This document shows, piece by piece, positions 54,807 to 63,292 of a stretch of 64,000 bases of DNA; position 1 is the first letter of the stretch, and every line of letters starts with the position of its first letter. This DNA comes from Streptomyces griseicoloratus. GTDB taxonomy: Bacteria > Actinomycetota > Actinomycetes > Streptomycetales > Streptomycetaceae. Made by a program: the position numbers and the translations under genes. The DNA is taken from contig NZ_JACVQF010000190.1 of the NCBI RefSeq assembly GCF_014534645.1, positions 1 to 64,000 of the forward strand, in the 5' to 3' direction. Below the pieces are notes generated by a model that had not been told where the DNA came from, did not search any database, and saw only the letters and a program-made list of their open reading frames with translations.

Positions 54807-55424
54807 GCGAACTCCTAGATACGCGAAGTGGAGTTGAGAGTCCCGGAGAGACGGTGTCATTGCCGCGATGCCACAGCAGGACGAAGCGGTGCACTTCCGG
54901 CACCCCGGAGCTTCGAAGGGTGTGCGCCTCGTTACGCGCAGTAGGTCCACGCCGCGCCCGCCCGGCGCGCAGGCGGGTTCTTGCCAGGTGAACCGGGCCG
55001 CGAGCCCGCCCATGACCACCTCGAAACCCTGACGTGCCGGTTTGGCGCCGCGCCAATGGCTCGCGGCGACCAGGGCCTCCGCCACCCGACGGACCTGGCG
55101 CACGGTCTTCGCGGCATCATCCTCAGGCGAGGCAGCGGACCGCTCGCCTCTGAGCACAGGTGCTCATGCGCTTGGACGGGCCTGATGTCGAGTGGGGTCA
55201 CTCGATGAACCTGGGCACGCACCTCCAGGTGCGCCCGCCAGCACCGCCCGGCCCGGCCAGGGACCAGTTGCTCTGAGTACTGGTACTCAGACGCCGTGGT
55301 GGCTGATACGGATGGGTCCTGCGGTAGGGAGTTGTAGCGTCCCCCTCGATCAGCGCAGCGCAGCGGTTGCACGTTCACCTCCCTTGGCGGCGTGCGACGC
55401 GACATGGGGAGGGGGAAGTCACGC
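54807..55424. other. Region without an intact gene upstream of the effector-like cluster
   Basis: About 620 bp. A minus-strand frame from 55157 reads into MPENDPWDYSL but has no recognisable domain. It may include the promoter of the pseudogene and, at its right end, that of the plus-strand cluster. No operator identified. Confidence 0.4.
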
Positions 55425-55889
55425 ATGGCCTGGGAGGAATGGGAGCGGCTCAAGTCCGCTGTGGCCGAACGGCACTCTGCGCAGATGCAGCTCAACCAGT
55501 TACCCGGCGACCAGGGCGCCAACAGCTCGAAGGGCCCCGGCGCTTCCGGCAGGCTCCGGTCCGACAAGAAGGCGTGGTCCAAGGCCGGCGAGGGTGTTGG
55601 CGATCTACGGGACAACATCGGCAAGGCACTGACGAAGTTAGGGGAAGGGCAAACAGGGCTCGGCAAAGGCTCCGGCTGTTCGACCGCGGTTGCCCAGAAA
55701 GGCGTGTACGACTCCTGGGAGCGCCGCGTGAAGGACATCGGCGAACTGTGCGACGGCCTCGCCGGCGTGCTGGAGAAGGCGGGCACCGACCAGCTGAGGA
55801 CCGACGAGGCCATCAAGGCCGAGATCGCCCGGTTGAAGGTCGGCTCCGAGGACGCGTCCACCACCGGCGGCTCGGGCAAGGGCCGGTGA
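55425..55889 (+). CDS. Small helical WXG-like protein with two TTA codons
   Basis: A 154-aa, mostly helical protein (AWEEWERLKSAVAERHSAQM; WSKAGEGVGDLRDNIGKALTKL; YDSWERRVKDIGELCDGLAGVLEKAG), reminiscent of WXG/ESX-type secreted helical hairpins. ATG 55425 has GAGGGGG upstream. Codons 26 (55500-55502) and 72 (55638-55640) are TTA, making translation dependent on bldA tRNA. The next gene starts 9 bp later, so they are cotranscribed. Function unknown; probably a chaperone-like or secretion partner of the downstream hydrolase. Confidence 0.7.
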   Translation: MAWEEWERLKSAVAERHSAQMQLNQLPGDQGANSSKGPGASGRLRSDKKAWSKAGEGVGDLRDNIGKALTKLGEGQTGLGKGSGCSTAVAQKGVYDSWERRVKDIGELCDGLAGVLEKAGTDQLRTDEAIKAEIARLKVGSEDASTTGGSGKGR

Positions 55890-55898
55890 TCCGCAGGC

Positions 55899-57779
55899 AT
55901 GGACCTCAAAGCACTCCAGGCCCTCAACCCTTCCGAGTACGCAGACGCGGCTGACGGATACCGTGCGGTCAGTGACATGGCCGACGCGGCCACGGAGCGC
56001 GTCGACAAGCAGATCACCAAGGCCATGGAGAAGGCCAACGAAGGTGAGGCAGCGGATGCGGCACAGAAGAAGCTGAAGACGCTGTCGGAGAACTTCCACT
56101 ACACCCAGGTCGAGTGCGGCCTGGTCAGCGGGGCGCTCAACGGCTTCTCGGCCGAGATCGCGGCTCCGAGACGCCGCCTGCTCGAAGCGCTGGACGACGC
56201 GAAGGCGTTGTCGTACACCGTGAACGCAGACGGCAGCGTCGTCTACCCTGCCGGTGGAGAGAACGCGCTGACCGGTGACGAGATCCCCGGTGGAACGATC
56301 AGCGGCAACACAGGCCGATACTCTCCCGGCCTCGGCCCGGACACCTCCGGCCTGCACAGCCCCAACCCTCACCGCGCGAAAGCCCAGGACATCGCGGACC
56401 GCATCGCCCATGCGGTACAGGAAGCCACGGAGATCGACGACCGGTACAGCAAGGCGCTGGATGAGCTCAAGGCGGCGCCGGGACTGGCAGTCAGCACCAA
56501 GACCTGGGCGGACGTGGCTGCGGATGCCGACACGGTCAGCTCGGCCGCGAGCCAGTACATTCGCGATCACATTCCCCTGGACAAGTCGCCCGCCGATCGC
56601 AACAAGTGGTGGGACAGCCTCAGCGACGAGGAGCGCGACGAGTACCGCAGAGCATTTCCGGAGATCATCGGCAACCTGGACGGTATTCCAGCTGTGGTAC
56701 GTGATGAGGCGAACCGCGAGAATCTCGGGCTACTCATCGCGAAGCTGGAGGGCCAGCCAGACGAAAAGTCAAGGAGCATGCTGGAAGGCTTGAAGTCGAT
56801 TGACTACCAGACGCGTCACCCGGATCCGAAATCTCCACCCATGTATCTACTGGGAATCGGTGACGAAGGCGGCGGCCGGGCCATCGTTAGCTACGGAAAC
56901 CCTGATACATCAAAGAACGTTTCAGCTTACGTTCCCGGGTTGGGCACGTCTCTCGATTCCGATTTTGCCAAAAATGATCTCAAGAGGGCCCGCGACACGG
57001 CTAAAGAGGCTCAGTTCTATGACCCGTCTACCGCTTCAATCGTGTGGCTGGGATACGATGCCCCACAGTTACCCGCATCGGCTTTCGTGGACAATACTGA
57101 CGTGATGTCCATGGATGACGCCAAGGCGGGCGCCACTTCTTATAGGGAGTTCATGGCGGGCGTGTCAGCCACGAACGAAAACCATGACCCGCACATCACA
57201 GCAATCGGCCATTCGTATGGGTCCCTGACTGTCGGCCAGGCGGCCCAGCAACAGGATGGGATCCCGGGAGCTGACGACATTGTTCTGGTGGGCAGCCCCG
57301 GCACCGGGGCTGCCCATGCTACGGATCTCAACGTCGGGAAGGGGCATGTCTTCGTAGGTGCAGCAGAGAACGACCCTGTGACCAAACTCCCCAACCACAA
57401 TGAGGCTGGCGGGATACTTACAGGCATCGCGGGCGGCGGGTCCGCGGGTTTCGTCCTGGGCGGCGGGATGGCTGGCCCTCCCGGCGCTCTCGTCGGCGGT
57501 TTGTCGGGCGCTGTCTTGGGCGGGCTATCTGGGCACGCAGCGCAAGACGCCCAGACCGACCCCAACGAAATCTGGTTCGGAACCGACCCAGCCAGCAAGG
57601 AGTTCGGCGCCCAGCGCTTCCGGGTAGATGAGGGACCGAGACCTTTCATCGACGGTCAAGGACCGACGCCTGCTCATTCGAACTACTTCAACCCGGAGAA
57701 GGACAAGGAATCCGCCAACAATATTGCACTGATCGTGTCCGGAAATTCCGGTGATATTCAGTTGGAGCGACCTCGATGA
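55899..57779 (+). CDS. DUF1023-type alpha/beta hydrolase with WXG-like N-terminus
   Basis: A 626-aa protein. The N-terminal ~110 residues are helical (DLKALQALNPSEYADAADGYRAVSDMADAATERV), like ESX/WXG100 targeting domains. The DUF1023 hydrolase domain (about 290-500) has the nucleophile elbow GHSYGSLTVGQAA and DDIVLVGSPGTG. A Gly-rich zipper-like segment follows (GGILTGIAGGGSAGFVLGGGMAGPPGALVGGLSGAVLGGLSG), possibly membrane-inserting. Codon 391 is TTA (57069-57071). GC and codon bias drop in the second half, suggesting transfer. It overlaps the lipoprotein gene by 4 bp. Likely exported hydrolase or effector. Confidence 0.82.
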   Translation: MDLKALQALNPSEYADAADGYRAVSDMADAATERVDKQITKAMEKANEGEAADAAQKKLKTLSENFHYTQVECGLVSGALNGFSAEIAAPRRRLLEALDDAKALSYTVNADGSVVYPAGGENALTGDEIPGGTISGNTGRYSPGLGPDTSGLHSPNPHRAKAQDIADRIAHAVQEATEIDDRYSKALDELKAAPGLAVSTKTWADVAADADTVSSAASQYIRDHIPLDKSPADRNKWWDSLSDEERDEYRRAFPEIIGNLDGIPAVVRDEANRENLGLLIAKLEGQPDEKSRSMLEGLKSIDYQTRHPDPKSPPMYLLGIGDEGGGRAIVSYGNPDTSKNVSAYVPGLGTSLDSDFAKNDLKRARDTAKEAQFYDPSTASIVWLGYDAPQLPASAFVDNTDVMSMDDAKAGATSYREFMAGVSATNENHDPHITAIGHSYGSLTVGQAAQQQDGIPGADDIVLVGSPGTGAAHATDLNVGKGHVFVGAAENDPVTKLPNHNEAGGILTGIAGGGSAGFVLGGGMAGPPGALVGGLSGAVLGGLSGHAAQDAQTDPNEIWFGTDPASKEFGAQRFRVDEGPRPFIDGQGPTPAHSNYFNPEKDKESANNIALIVSGNSGDIQLERPR

Positions 57780-58381
57780 GGAGTCCATGGGGAACACTTC
57801 TACTCGTTGCGTCAAGCGTCGCGGTGTTGGTCAGTTGCGGCGGGGCTCCTGACATCGCGAAGCAAGAAGCCAGGGAGAACCAAGGGGCGAGCATGGACAT
57901 CACGATGCAGCAGGCTGCGGAACATGCGGACGCGATGCTGGATGCAACTCTGGGCGCAATCAAGCCGACCGTCCAGTGGACTCACAGCGGGACCTCTACA
58001 GGCAGTTGCGACGTTTCCCGCTCGCGCACCGTGATGACCGTCATCTCCAAGGAACGCCGCGGAAATTTCCTCGGGGTAGTACAACGCTTCTGGGAGAAGA
58101 GTGGGTACCGAATCAAGTCGGTGAACAAGAGTGAAAAGTTTCCTGCTATTTTCGCTCAATCGCCCGACGGATTCGGCATTTCTCTTGTTGTCGGCGGTGC
58201 GGGGCAGGTCGCCTTCGAGGTTGATTCCCCATGTGTCAAACCATCCGCTGTGGCTGATCCCACCACCCCGCCCAACGGTCCTGACTACGACTACCCCATC
58301 CCTCGCCCCAATGTTCGGTCCGACTTCTGGTCGTCAACCGCCCCCATTTCCTCCGCAGCACCAACAGCGTCGGCAAGCTGA
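57776..58381 (+). CDS. Small lipoprotein paired with the hydrolase
   Basis: A 201-aa protein with a lipoprotein signal (LLLVASSVAVLVSC, lipid Cys21). The mature domain has two further cysteines (SCDVSRS and SPCVKPS) that may form a disulfide, and the last 45 residues are Pro/Ser/Ala-rich. ATG 57776 overlaps the hydrolase stop (ATGA), so the two are translated together. An immunity or accessory role for the exported hydrolase is inferred from pairing only. Codon bias is low, as in its neighbour. Confidence 0.78.
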   Translation: MRSPWGTLLLVASSVAVLVSCGGAPDIAKQEARENQGASMDITMQQAAEHADAMLDATLGAIKPTVQWTHSGTSTGSCDVSRSRTVMTVISKERRGNFLGVVQRFWEKSGYRIKSVNKSEKFPAIFAQSPDGFGISLVVGGAGQVAFEVDSPCVKPSAVADPTTPPNGPDYDYPIPRPNVRSDFWSSTAPISSAAPTASAS

Positions 58382-58593
58382 TGGTCCAGTGAACCGCCCC
58401 GGGTTCGACCGAGGCTGCGGCCTGCCGATCGATGCAGGTTCGAACCATCAAGCAGGAGGCAGGGAAGACCACGGGGCGTGTGCGGCCGTGAGGCCCACTT
58501 GCGTCGGCGCGGGACAATGGACGGTGGCCCACTCCACCGGGGGTGCCCCGCTCGCGGGGGAGGGTCATGCGCGACGTACGAGGAGGAGCAGAC

Positions 58594-58959
58594 ATGGCGG
58601 AGCCCACGCCGCGTCGGAACGAACCGCGGCTACGCCCCGCGCCCCTGCTGTTCGAGCCCGCGGAGGCGGCCGCCGATCCGGAGCACTTCTTCGACCTGGA
58701 GTCGATCGACGATCCCCGGACCCTGCTGGACCGGGCGACCGAGCTGACGCAGGCGTTCCGGGCGGCGGCGGACCGCGCGATGGAGTTCCAGGCGATGGCG
58801 GCGGCCCAGCTGGCCGATCCGCGGCGGTTCGACCGGCTGACCCCGGCCGACATCGCGGAGCGGGCCGAGTGGACCGAGGACTACGCCAAGCGGATGGTGG
58901 AGTTCGGGCAGGACCTCCTGCGCGGCGGCGACGCCCCGGGGCACGTCGACCCCGTGTAG
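58594..58959 (+). CDS. Small hypothetical protein, helical
   Basis: A 121-aa acidic helical protein (EHFFDLESIDDPRTLLDRATELTQAFRAAADRAMEFQAMAAAQLADPRRFDRLTPADIAERAEWTEDYAKRMVEFG). ATG 58594 has a strong GAGGAGGAG site. GC and codon usage are back to chromosomal normal, so it marks the right border of the accessory patch. Function unknown. Confidence 0.72.
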   Translation: MAEPTPRRNEPRLRPAPLLFEPAEAAADPEHFFDLESIDDPRTLLDRATELTQAFRAAADRAMEFQAMAAAQLADPRRFDRLTPADIAERAEWTEDYAKRMVEFGQDLLRGGDAPGHVDPV

Positions 58960-59069
58960 ACGCCGGATGGCATATGCCAGGCGGGCAAGATACTCGGTGA
59001 CCCCCTCCCCTGTCCCGGTTTCCCGCAACCCGGCGGGACCGCGCGCTCACGCCCGGTAGCTGTGGAGGC

Positions 59070-59654
59070 ATGAGCAGCACACCGAACGTCTCGGACGTCA
59101 CCTCGGACGGCGCCGCCTGGCTGGCCTCGGCCGGCGCGTACCCGCGCAGCACGCTCGCCCTCTGGGAGGAGCGGCCGCAGGCCCCGGTCGTCCTGCCCTG
59201 CGGTTCCGTGTTCGACGTGGTGAGCGCCCCCGCGATGTTCGGGCGCCGGATGCTGGACCGGATGTGGTCCGAGGGCCCGGGTTCGGGGCCGGTGGCCGAG
59301 TTCCGGGGGCGGATGCTGCTGTTCACGGCGCCGGGCACGGCCCAGCGGCTGCCCTCCTTGCTGGAGTGGGAGGAGTGGGGCGCGGGCGGCCGGGAGGGCG
59401 GCCGTACGGACGCGGTCCCGCCGCTGCTGTGCCACGGCACGGGCGACGCGGTGACCGTCCCGGCCCTCGTCGGCGCGCCGGACCGCTCCGGGTCCCGCTG
59501 GCTGGTCGCCCCGGACACCCGCCGGCCGTGGCTGCCCGGTGCCGAGATCCTGCTGTGGGCGGCCGTGCGGGCGGCCAGGGCGGCGGTGCGGATATCGATT
59601 TCTCGTCCCGCGGACCAGGGTGCTAATGTCTACGACGTCAGCAGGCGCCGCTAG
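59070..59654 (+). CDS. Primase/polymerase-like domain protein (short)
   Basis: A 194-aa protein resembling the N-terminal bifunctional primase/polymerase-type domain annotated in many Streptomyces (AAWLASAGAYPRSTLALWEERPQAPVVLPCGSVFDVVSAPAMFGRRML). The catalytic acidic residues of true prim-pol enzymes are not evident, so activity is doubtful. The stop codon lies inside the tRNA-Lys gene. GGAGG is only one base from the ATG at 59070, unusually close, so the exact start is uncertain. Confidence 0.65.
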   Translation: MSSTPNVSDVTSDGAAWLASAGAYPRSTLALWEERPQAPVVLPCGSVFDVVSAPAMFGRRMLDRMWSEGPGSGPVAEFRGRMLLFTAPGTAQRLPSLLEWEEWGAGGREGGRTDAVPPLLCHGTGDAVTVPALVGAPDRSGSRWLVAPDTRRPWLPGAEILLWAAVRAARAAVRISISRPADQGANVYDVSRRR

Positions 59655-59718
59655 CTCAGTTGGTTAGAGCAGCTGACTCTTAATCAGCGGGTCCGGGGTT
59701 CGAGTCCCTGGCGGCGCA
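59645..59718 (+). tRNA. tRNA-Lys (CTT anticodon)
   Basis: A complete cloverleaf: acceptor GCGCCGC/GCGGCGC with discriminator A, a D arm with GCTC/GAGC, an anticodon stem GCTGA/TCAGC around loop CTCTTAA (anticodon CTT at 59679-59681), and T arm GGGGTTCGAGTCCC. CCA is not encoded. It overlaps the 3' end of the primase-like gene by 10 bp. Confidence 0.96.
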
Positions 59719-59723
59719 CAGTG

Positions 59724-59770
59724 ATGACGGCGAGGCCGGTTCGCGCAAAGCGAACCGGCCTCGCCGTCAT
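59724..59770. terminator. Terminator after tRNA-Lys
   Basis: A perfect 21-bp stem (59724-59744 with 59750-59770) and 5-nt loop GCAAA lie 5 bp after the tRNA and before the convergent metalloprotease gene. Confidence 0.92.
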
Positions 59771-59791
59771 TGGTTTCCAGGGCAGGCTGCC

Positions 59792-61120
59792 TCACCCCGG
59801 TGTGATCTGCACCGTCCACGCCCCCGACACCGTCCGCCCCTCCACCTCGACCCGCACGCCCTCCCCGGGCACCGTGAAGTTCTCACCGAGGGCCACCGGC
59901 GCGTCGGCGAGCGGCGGATAGACCGAGTCCCCCCAGCATGCCTCGGTGCCCGGGTGGGCGTCGACCACCTCGATCGGCCCGTTCCCGGACTCCGCCCCGC
60001 TGCGCACCCGGTACACCAGCACCCCCGCACGGCAGGCGGCGGCGTCGTTGCCGACCGGCCCCCGCGCCTCGAAGGCGATCACGCGGTCGGCCCCCACGCG
60101 CACCACCGCCAGCTTGGTGCCCCGGCCCAGGCCGAAGGCGGGCGCCCCGGCGGCGCCCGTCACCTCCACCCCCGGCCCCGCCCCCAGCGGCTCCAGCGTC
60201 AGCCGCGTCGGCCCGGTCCCCCGTACGCAGGCCACCTGCCGGGGCCGGAGCCAGCCCAGCTTCCACTTGTGCCAGCCGAACAGGTCCGGGGCCAGTCCGA
60301 ACTGGCTGCCCATGAGGTCCCAGTCGCCGACGTGGGTGTCCCAGTCGCCCTTCCCGTCGACGGGCCGGTGGTACAGGTCGGGCAGGTCGAAGACGTGCCC
60401 GGTCTCGTGGGCCAGGACCAGCCGGTCCGGCGGATGTTTCTCGAACACCGTGACGATCCGCCGGATGCGGGTGCCGTCGGCCCGCAGCGGGGTGTCCAGA
60501 TTGACGACCTTGGTGGCGTCGGAGTCCACGCCGGGCGCGTCCGGGTCGGCGACGAAGTAGACGACGTCGTAGCGGGAGAAGTCCACGTCCCCGTCCGCGG
60601 CGGCCAGCGCGTCGCGCAGGTAGGCGGACCGGTGCCGGGGACTCCAGTCGCGCTGTATGGCGTACGCCGTCGACGGCCGCGGCATGCGGATCCAGTGCCC
60701 GAGCGGGTGCGGGCGGAGGGTGAACCTGCCGTAGGAGGCGCGCTGGAAGAAGCGGGTGGTGGCCGGGAAGTGGTCGGCGGCCAGTTCCGCCGGCGTGGCC
60801 AGGGGCCGGGAGTCCGGGAAGGACAGGAACACCATCACCGCGTCGAGCTCGCGGGAGGGCCGCGGATAGGCGGCGTTCCAGGTGTCCACGCCCTCGGAGT
60901 GGTGCGCCCGGGTCCGCTCCAGCGCGCAGGGCTCCGGGGAGAACGGCTCGGCGGCCGACGGCACGCCCACCAGGGAGGTCGCGGCCAGCGCCGACATGAT
61001 GGTGCACACCGCCGCCGTACTGCGCAGCCGGGGCCGGGCCGCCCCCGCCGCCCGGCGGCCGGCGCCGAGCCCCTCGAGGGCCTCCCGGGGAAGTCGCCCG
61101 GGCGGGAACTGGCGCGGCAC
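59792..61120 (-). CDS. Secreted M6-like zinc metalloprotease
   Basis: A 442-aa exported protein. The N-terminus has a long basic region then a hydrophobic segment (AAVCTIMSALAATSLVGVPSAAEP). The zinc motif is HETGHVFDLPDLYH, as in the M6 (immune inhibitor A-like) family, followed by GDWDLMGSQFG and GWHKWKLGWL, characteristic of M6. The C-terminal part is a beta-rich domain. GTG 61120 has GGAGG at 5-bp spacing, so this start is well supported although the frame is open upstream. Substrate unknown. Confidence 0.85.
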   Translation of the reverse strand: MPRQFPPGRLPREALEGLGAGRRAAGAARPRLRSTAAVCTIMSALAATSLVGVPSAAEPFSPEPCALERTRAHHSEGVDTWNAAYPRPSRELDAVMVFLSFPDSRPLATPAELAADHFPATTRFFQRASYGRFTLRPHPLGHWIRMPRPSTAYAIQRDWSPRHRSAYLRDALAAADGDVDFSRYDVVYFVADPDAPGVDSDATKVVNLDTPLRADGTRIRRIVTVFEKHPPDRLVLAHETGHVFDLPDLYHRPVDGKGDWDTHVGDWDLMGSQFGLAPDLFGWHKWKLGWLRPRQVACVRGTGPTRLTLEPLGAGPGVEVTGAAGAPAFGLGRGTKLAVVRVGADRVIAFEARGPVGNDAAACRAGVLVYRVRSGAESGNGPIEVVDAHPGTEACWGDSVYPPLADAPVALGENFTVPGEGVRVEVEGRTVSGAWTVQITPG

Positions 61121-61432
61121 AGGGACCTCCGTGTGCGGTTCTCGGGACACCGCACCCAGCTTGGGCATATTTGTCGTACTTCGCCCTGTTCGTCTGCACC
61201 GGATGGGTGAGCCGCACGAAATTCCGCCGGATCCGGCACCGCCGGACCACTCACGGAACGTCACAACTGGTCGGGGGCGTGAAAGACCCGTCCAAGGGCG
61301 GGCAGAAACGATCTGCCGAAGGGGTTTGCGGGCCCGGAAGAGGGCACAGCGGCTGGAAGGCCCCGGGACCAGCCTCTATGATCGGCACACTTTCCTGCAC
61401 GGACAGAGATCGAGGCACTGCGGGAGCGAGCG
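61121..61432. other. Divergent promoter region between metalloprotease and cdgA
   Basis: A 312-bp gap. The only candidate element found is a TNAC-N5-GTNA inverted motif, listed separately. No gene is supported here. Confidence 0.5.
61251..61263. promoter_or_regulatory. Weak BldD-like site
   Basis: TCACGGAACGTCA has the TNAC-N5-GTNA skeleton of BldD sites but mismatches the central C and G of the consensus. It is 170 bp before the cdgA start. S. coelicolor cdgA is a reported BldD target, so the position is of interest. Confidence 0.25.
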
Positions 61433-63292
61433 GTGAGCGGAACGTCCGAAGGGCCGGCGCCCGCGGCAGACCTCGACCGGTCAGCCGTCACAGACAGTGA
61501 CATCGACCTGGCTCCTCGTACGGAGCCCCCGACCTATCGCTCGGTGTTCACGGCGGCCCCGCTCGCCATGGCCGTCGTGGACCGCGAGGGCCTGGTCGTC
61601 AGCGCCAACGAGACGCTGGGCACCCTGCTCGGCACCGACCCCGGCGCGCTGGCCGGCTGCCCCGCGGCCGACCTCGTGGACCTCGCCTCCGACGCCGGCA
61701 CCTGGCACGCCTACCGCGAGGTGCTGCGCGGCCGCCAGACCCGGCTGCGCTGCACCCGGCGCCTGAAGCGGACCGACGGACAGTCCCTGTGGACCCAGGT
61801 CACCGTGGCGCCGCTGGCCGGGGACACGCCGGGGCTGCTGCTGTCCGTCGCCGACATCAGCGCCCGGCGCGAACTCCAGGCCCGGCTGCGCCACCTGCAG
61901 ATGCACGACCCGGTGACCCGGCTGCCCAACCGCGCCCTGTTCTTCGAGCGCCTGACGGCCGCGCTGGACGCGGAGACCGGCGAGCGCGGCGGCACCGGCC
62001 GGATCGGCCTGTGCTACCTGGACCTGGACGGTTTCAAGGCCATCAACGACACCCTCGGCCACCGCGTCGGCGACCGGCTGCTGGCCGCCGTGGCCGAACG
62101 CCTCACCCGCTGCGCCGAGGAGGCCGGTCACACCCGGGCCGGGGCCCCGCTCGTGGCCAGGCTCGGCGGCGACGAGTTCGCCCTGCTGGTGACCGACTCC
62201 ACGGGCACCGACCAGCTCGCCGAACTCGCCGAGTCGGTGCTGGCCGCGCTCCAGGCGCCCTTCGACCTCTCCGGCCGCCGCCTGTCGGTGACCGCCTCCG
62301 TCGGCGTCGTCGAGCGCCACACCGCCGGGACGACGCCCACCGCCCTGATGCAGGCGGCGGACACGACCCTGTACTGGGCCAAGGCCGACGGCAGGGCCCG
62401 CTGGACGCTCTTCGACCCGGAGCGCAACGCCCACCGCATGACCCGCCAGGCCCTCGCCTCCACCCTCCGTCCGGCCATCGAGCGCGGGGAGTTCGCGCTG
62501 GAGTACCAGCCGCTGGTGGGCATGGAGGACGGCCGTGTGCGCGGTGTCGAGGCGTTGATCCGCTGGAATCATCCTCAGTTCGGCGTACTTGCGCCGAATC
62601 GGTTCATCGCACTGGCGGAGGAGGACGGCTCGATCGTTCCCCTGGGCCGCTGGATCCTGCGCACCGCCTGCCGCCAGGCCCGCCGCTGGCAGCTCGACCA
62701 CCCCGACGAGCCGCCGATCTTCGTCAGCGTCAACGTCGCGGTGCGCCAGGTGTGGGACTCCGACCTGGTCGCCGACGTGGCACGGACCCTGGAGGAGACG
62801 GGCCTCGCACCGCACCTGCTGCAACTGGAGCTGACGGAGTCGGCCGTGATGGGCTCGGCGGGCCGCCCGCTGCAGGCCCTGAAGGCGCTCAGCGACATGG
62901 GCGTGCACATCGCCATCGACGACTTCGGCACCGGCTACTCCAACCTCGCCTACCTGAGCCGGCTGCCGGTGTCGGTGCTGAAACTGGACGGCGCCTTCGT
63001 CCGGGGCTTCCAGTACGACGGCCGGGACACCGAGCGGGACGCCGCCGACGACGTGGCGAGCCCGGCGGACGAGGTCATCGTCGAGGCGATGGTCCAGCTC
63101 GCCCACCGGCTCGGGCTGACCGTCACCGCGGAGTGCGTGGAGACCTCCGACCAGGCGTCCCGGCTGCGCCGCATCGGCTGCGACACCGGGCAGGGCTGGC
63201 TCTACTCCCGTCCGGTGTCGCCGGACCGCATCTCCGAGCTGCTGGGCAGCAGCCCGGGGGCCGGGGTTCAGGCGGCCGTCGGGAACCCGTAG
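61433..63292 (+). CDS. cdgA: PAS-GGDEF-EAL cyclic-di-GMP protein
   Basis: A 619-aa protein without membrane helices: PAS domain (about residues 35-150), GGDEF diguanylate cyclase domain with intact RLGGDEF (245-249), and EAL phosphodiesterase domain with VEALIRW (373-375) and DDFGTGYSNLAYLSRLPVSVLKLD. Both active-site signatures look intact, so it could make or break c-di-GMP. It recalls S. coelicolor CdgA. GTG 61433 is preceded by GGGAG. The 3' end overlaps the convergent oxidoreductase gene by 25 bp. Confidence 0.92.
   Translation: MSGTSEGPAPAADLDRSAVTDSDIDLAPRTEPPTYRSVFTAAPLAMAVVDREGLVVSANETLGTLLGTDPGALAGCPAADLVDLASDAGTWHAYREVLRGRQTRLRCTRRLKRTDGQSLWTQVTVAPLAGDTPGLLLSVADISARRELQARLRHLQMHDPVTRLPNRALFFERLTAALDAETGERGGTGRIGLCYLDLDGFKAINDTLGHRVGDRLLAAVAERLTRCAEEAGHTRAGAPLVARLGGDEFALLVTDSTGTDQLAELAESVLAALQAPFDLSGRRLSVTASVGVVERHTAGTTPTALMQAADTTLYWAKADGRARWTLFDPERNAHRMTRQALASTLRPAIERGEFALEYQPLVGMEDGRVRGVEALIRWNHPQFGVLAPNRFIALAEEDGSIVPLGRWILRTACRQARRWQLDHPDEPPIFVSVNVAVRQVWDSDLVADVARTLEETGLAPHLLQLELTESAVMGSAGRPLQALKALSDMGVHIAIDDFGTGYSNLAYLSRLPVSVLKLDGAFVRGFQYDGRDTERDAADDVASPADEVIVEAMVQLAHRLGLTVTAECVETSDQASRLRRIGCDTGQGWLYSRPVSPDRISELLGSSPGAGVQAAVGNP

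Noticed and set aside
59645-59718. Integrated element bounded by tRNA-Lys attachment repeats
   Set aside because: No integrase gene and no second copy of the tRNA 3' end are visible in the window.
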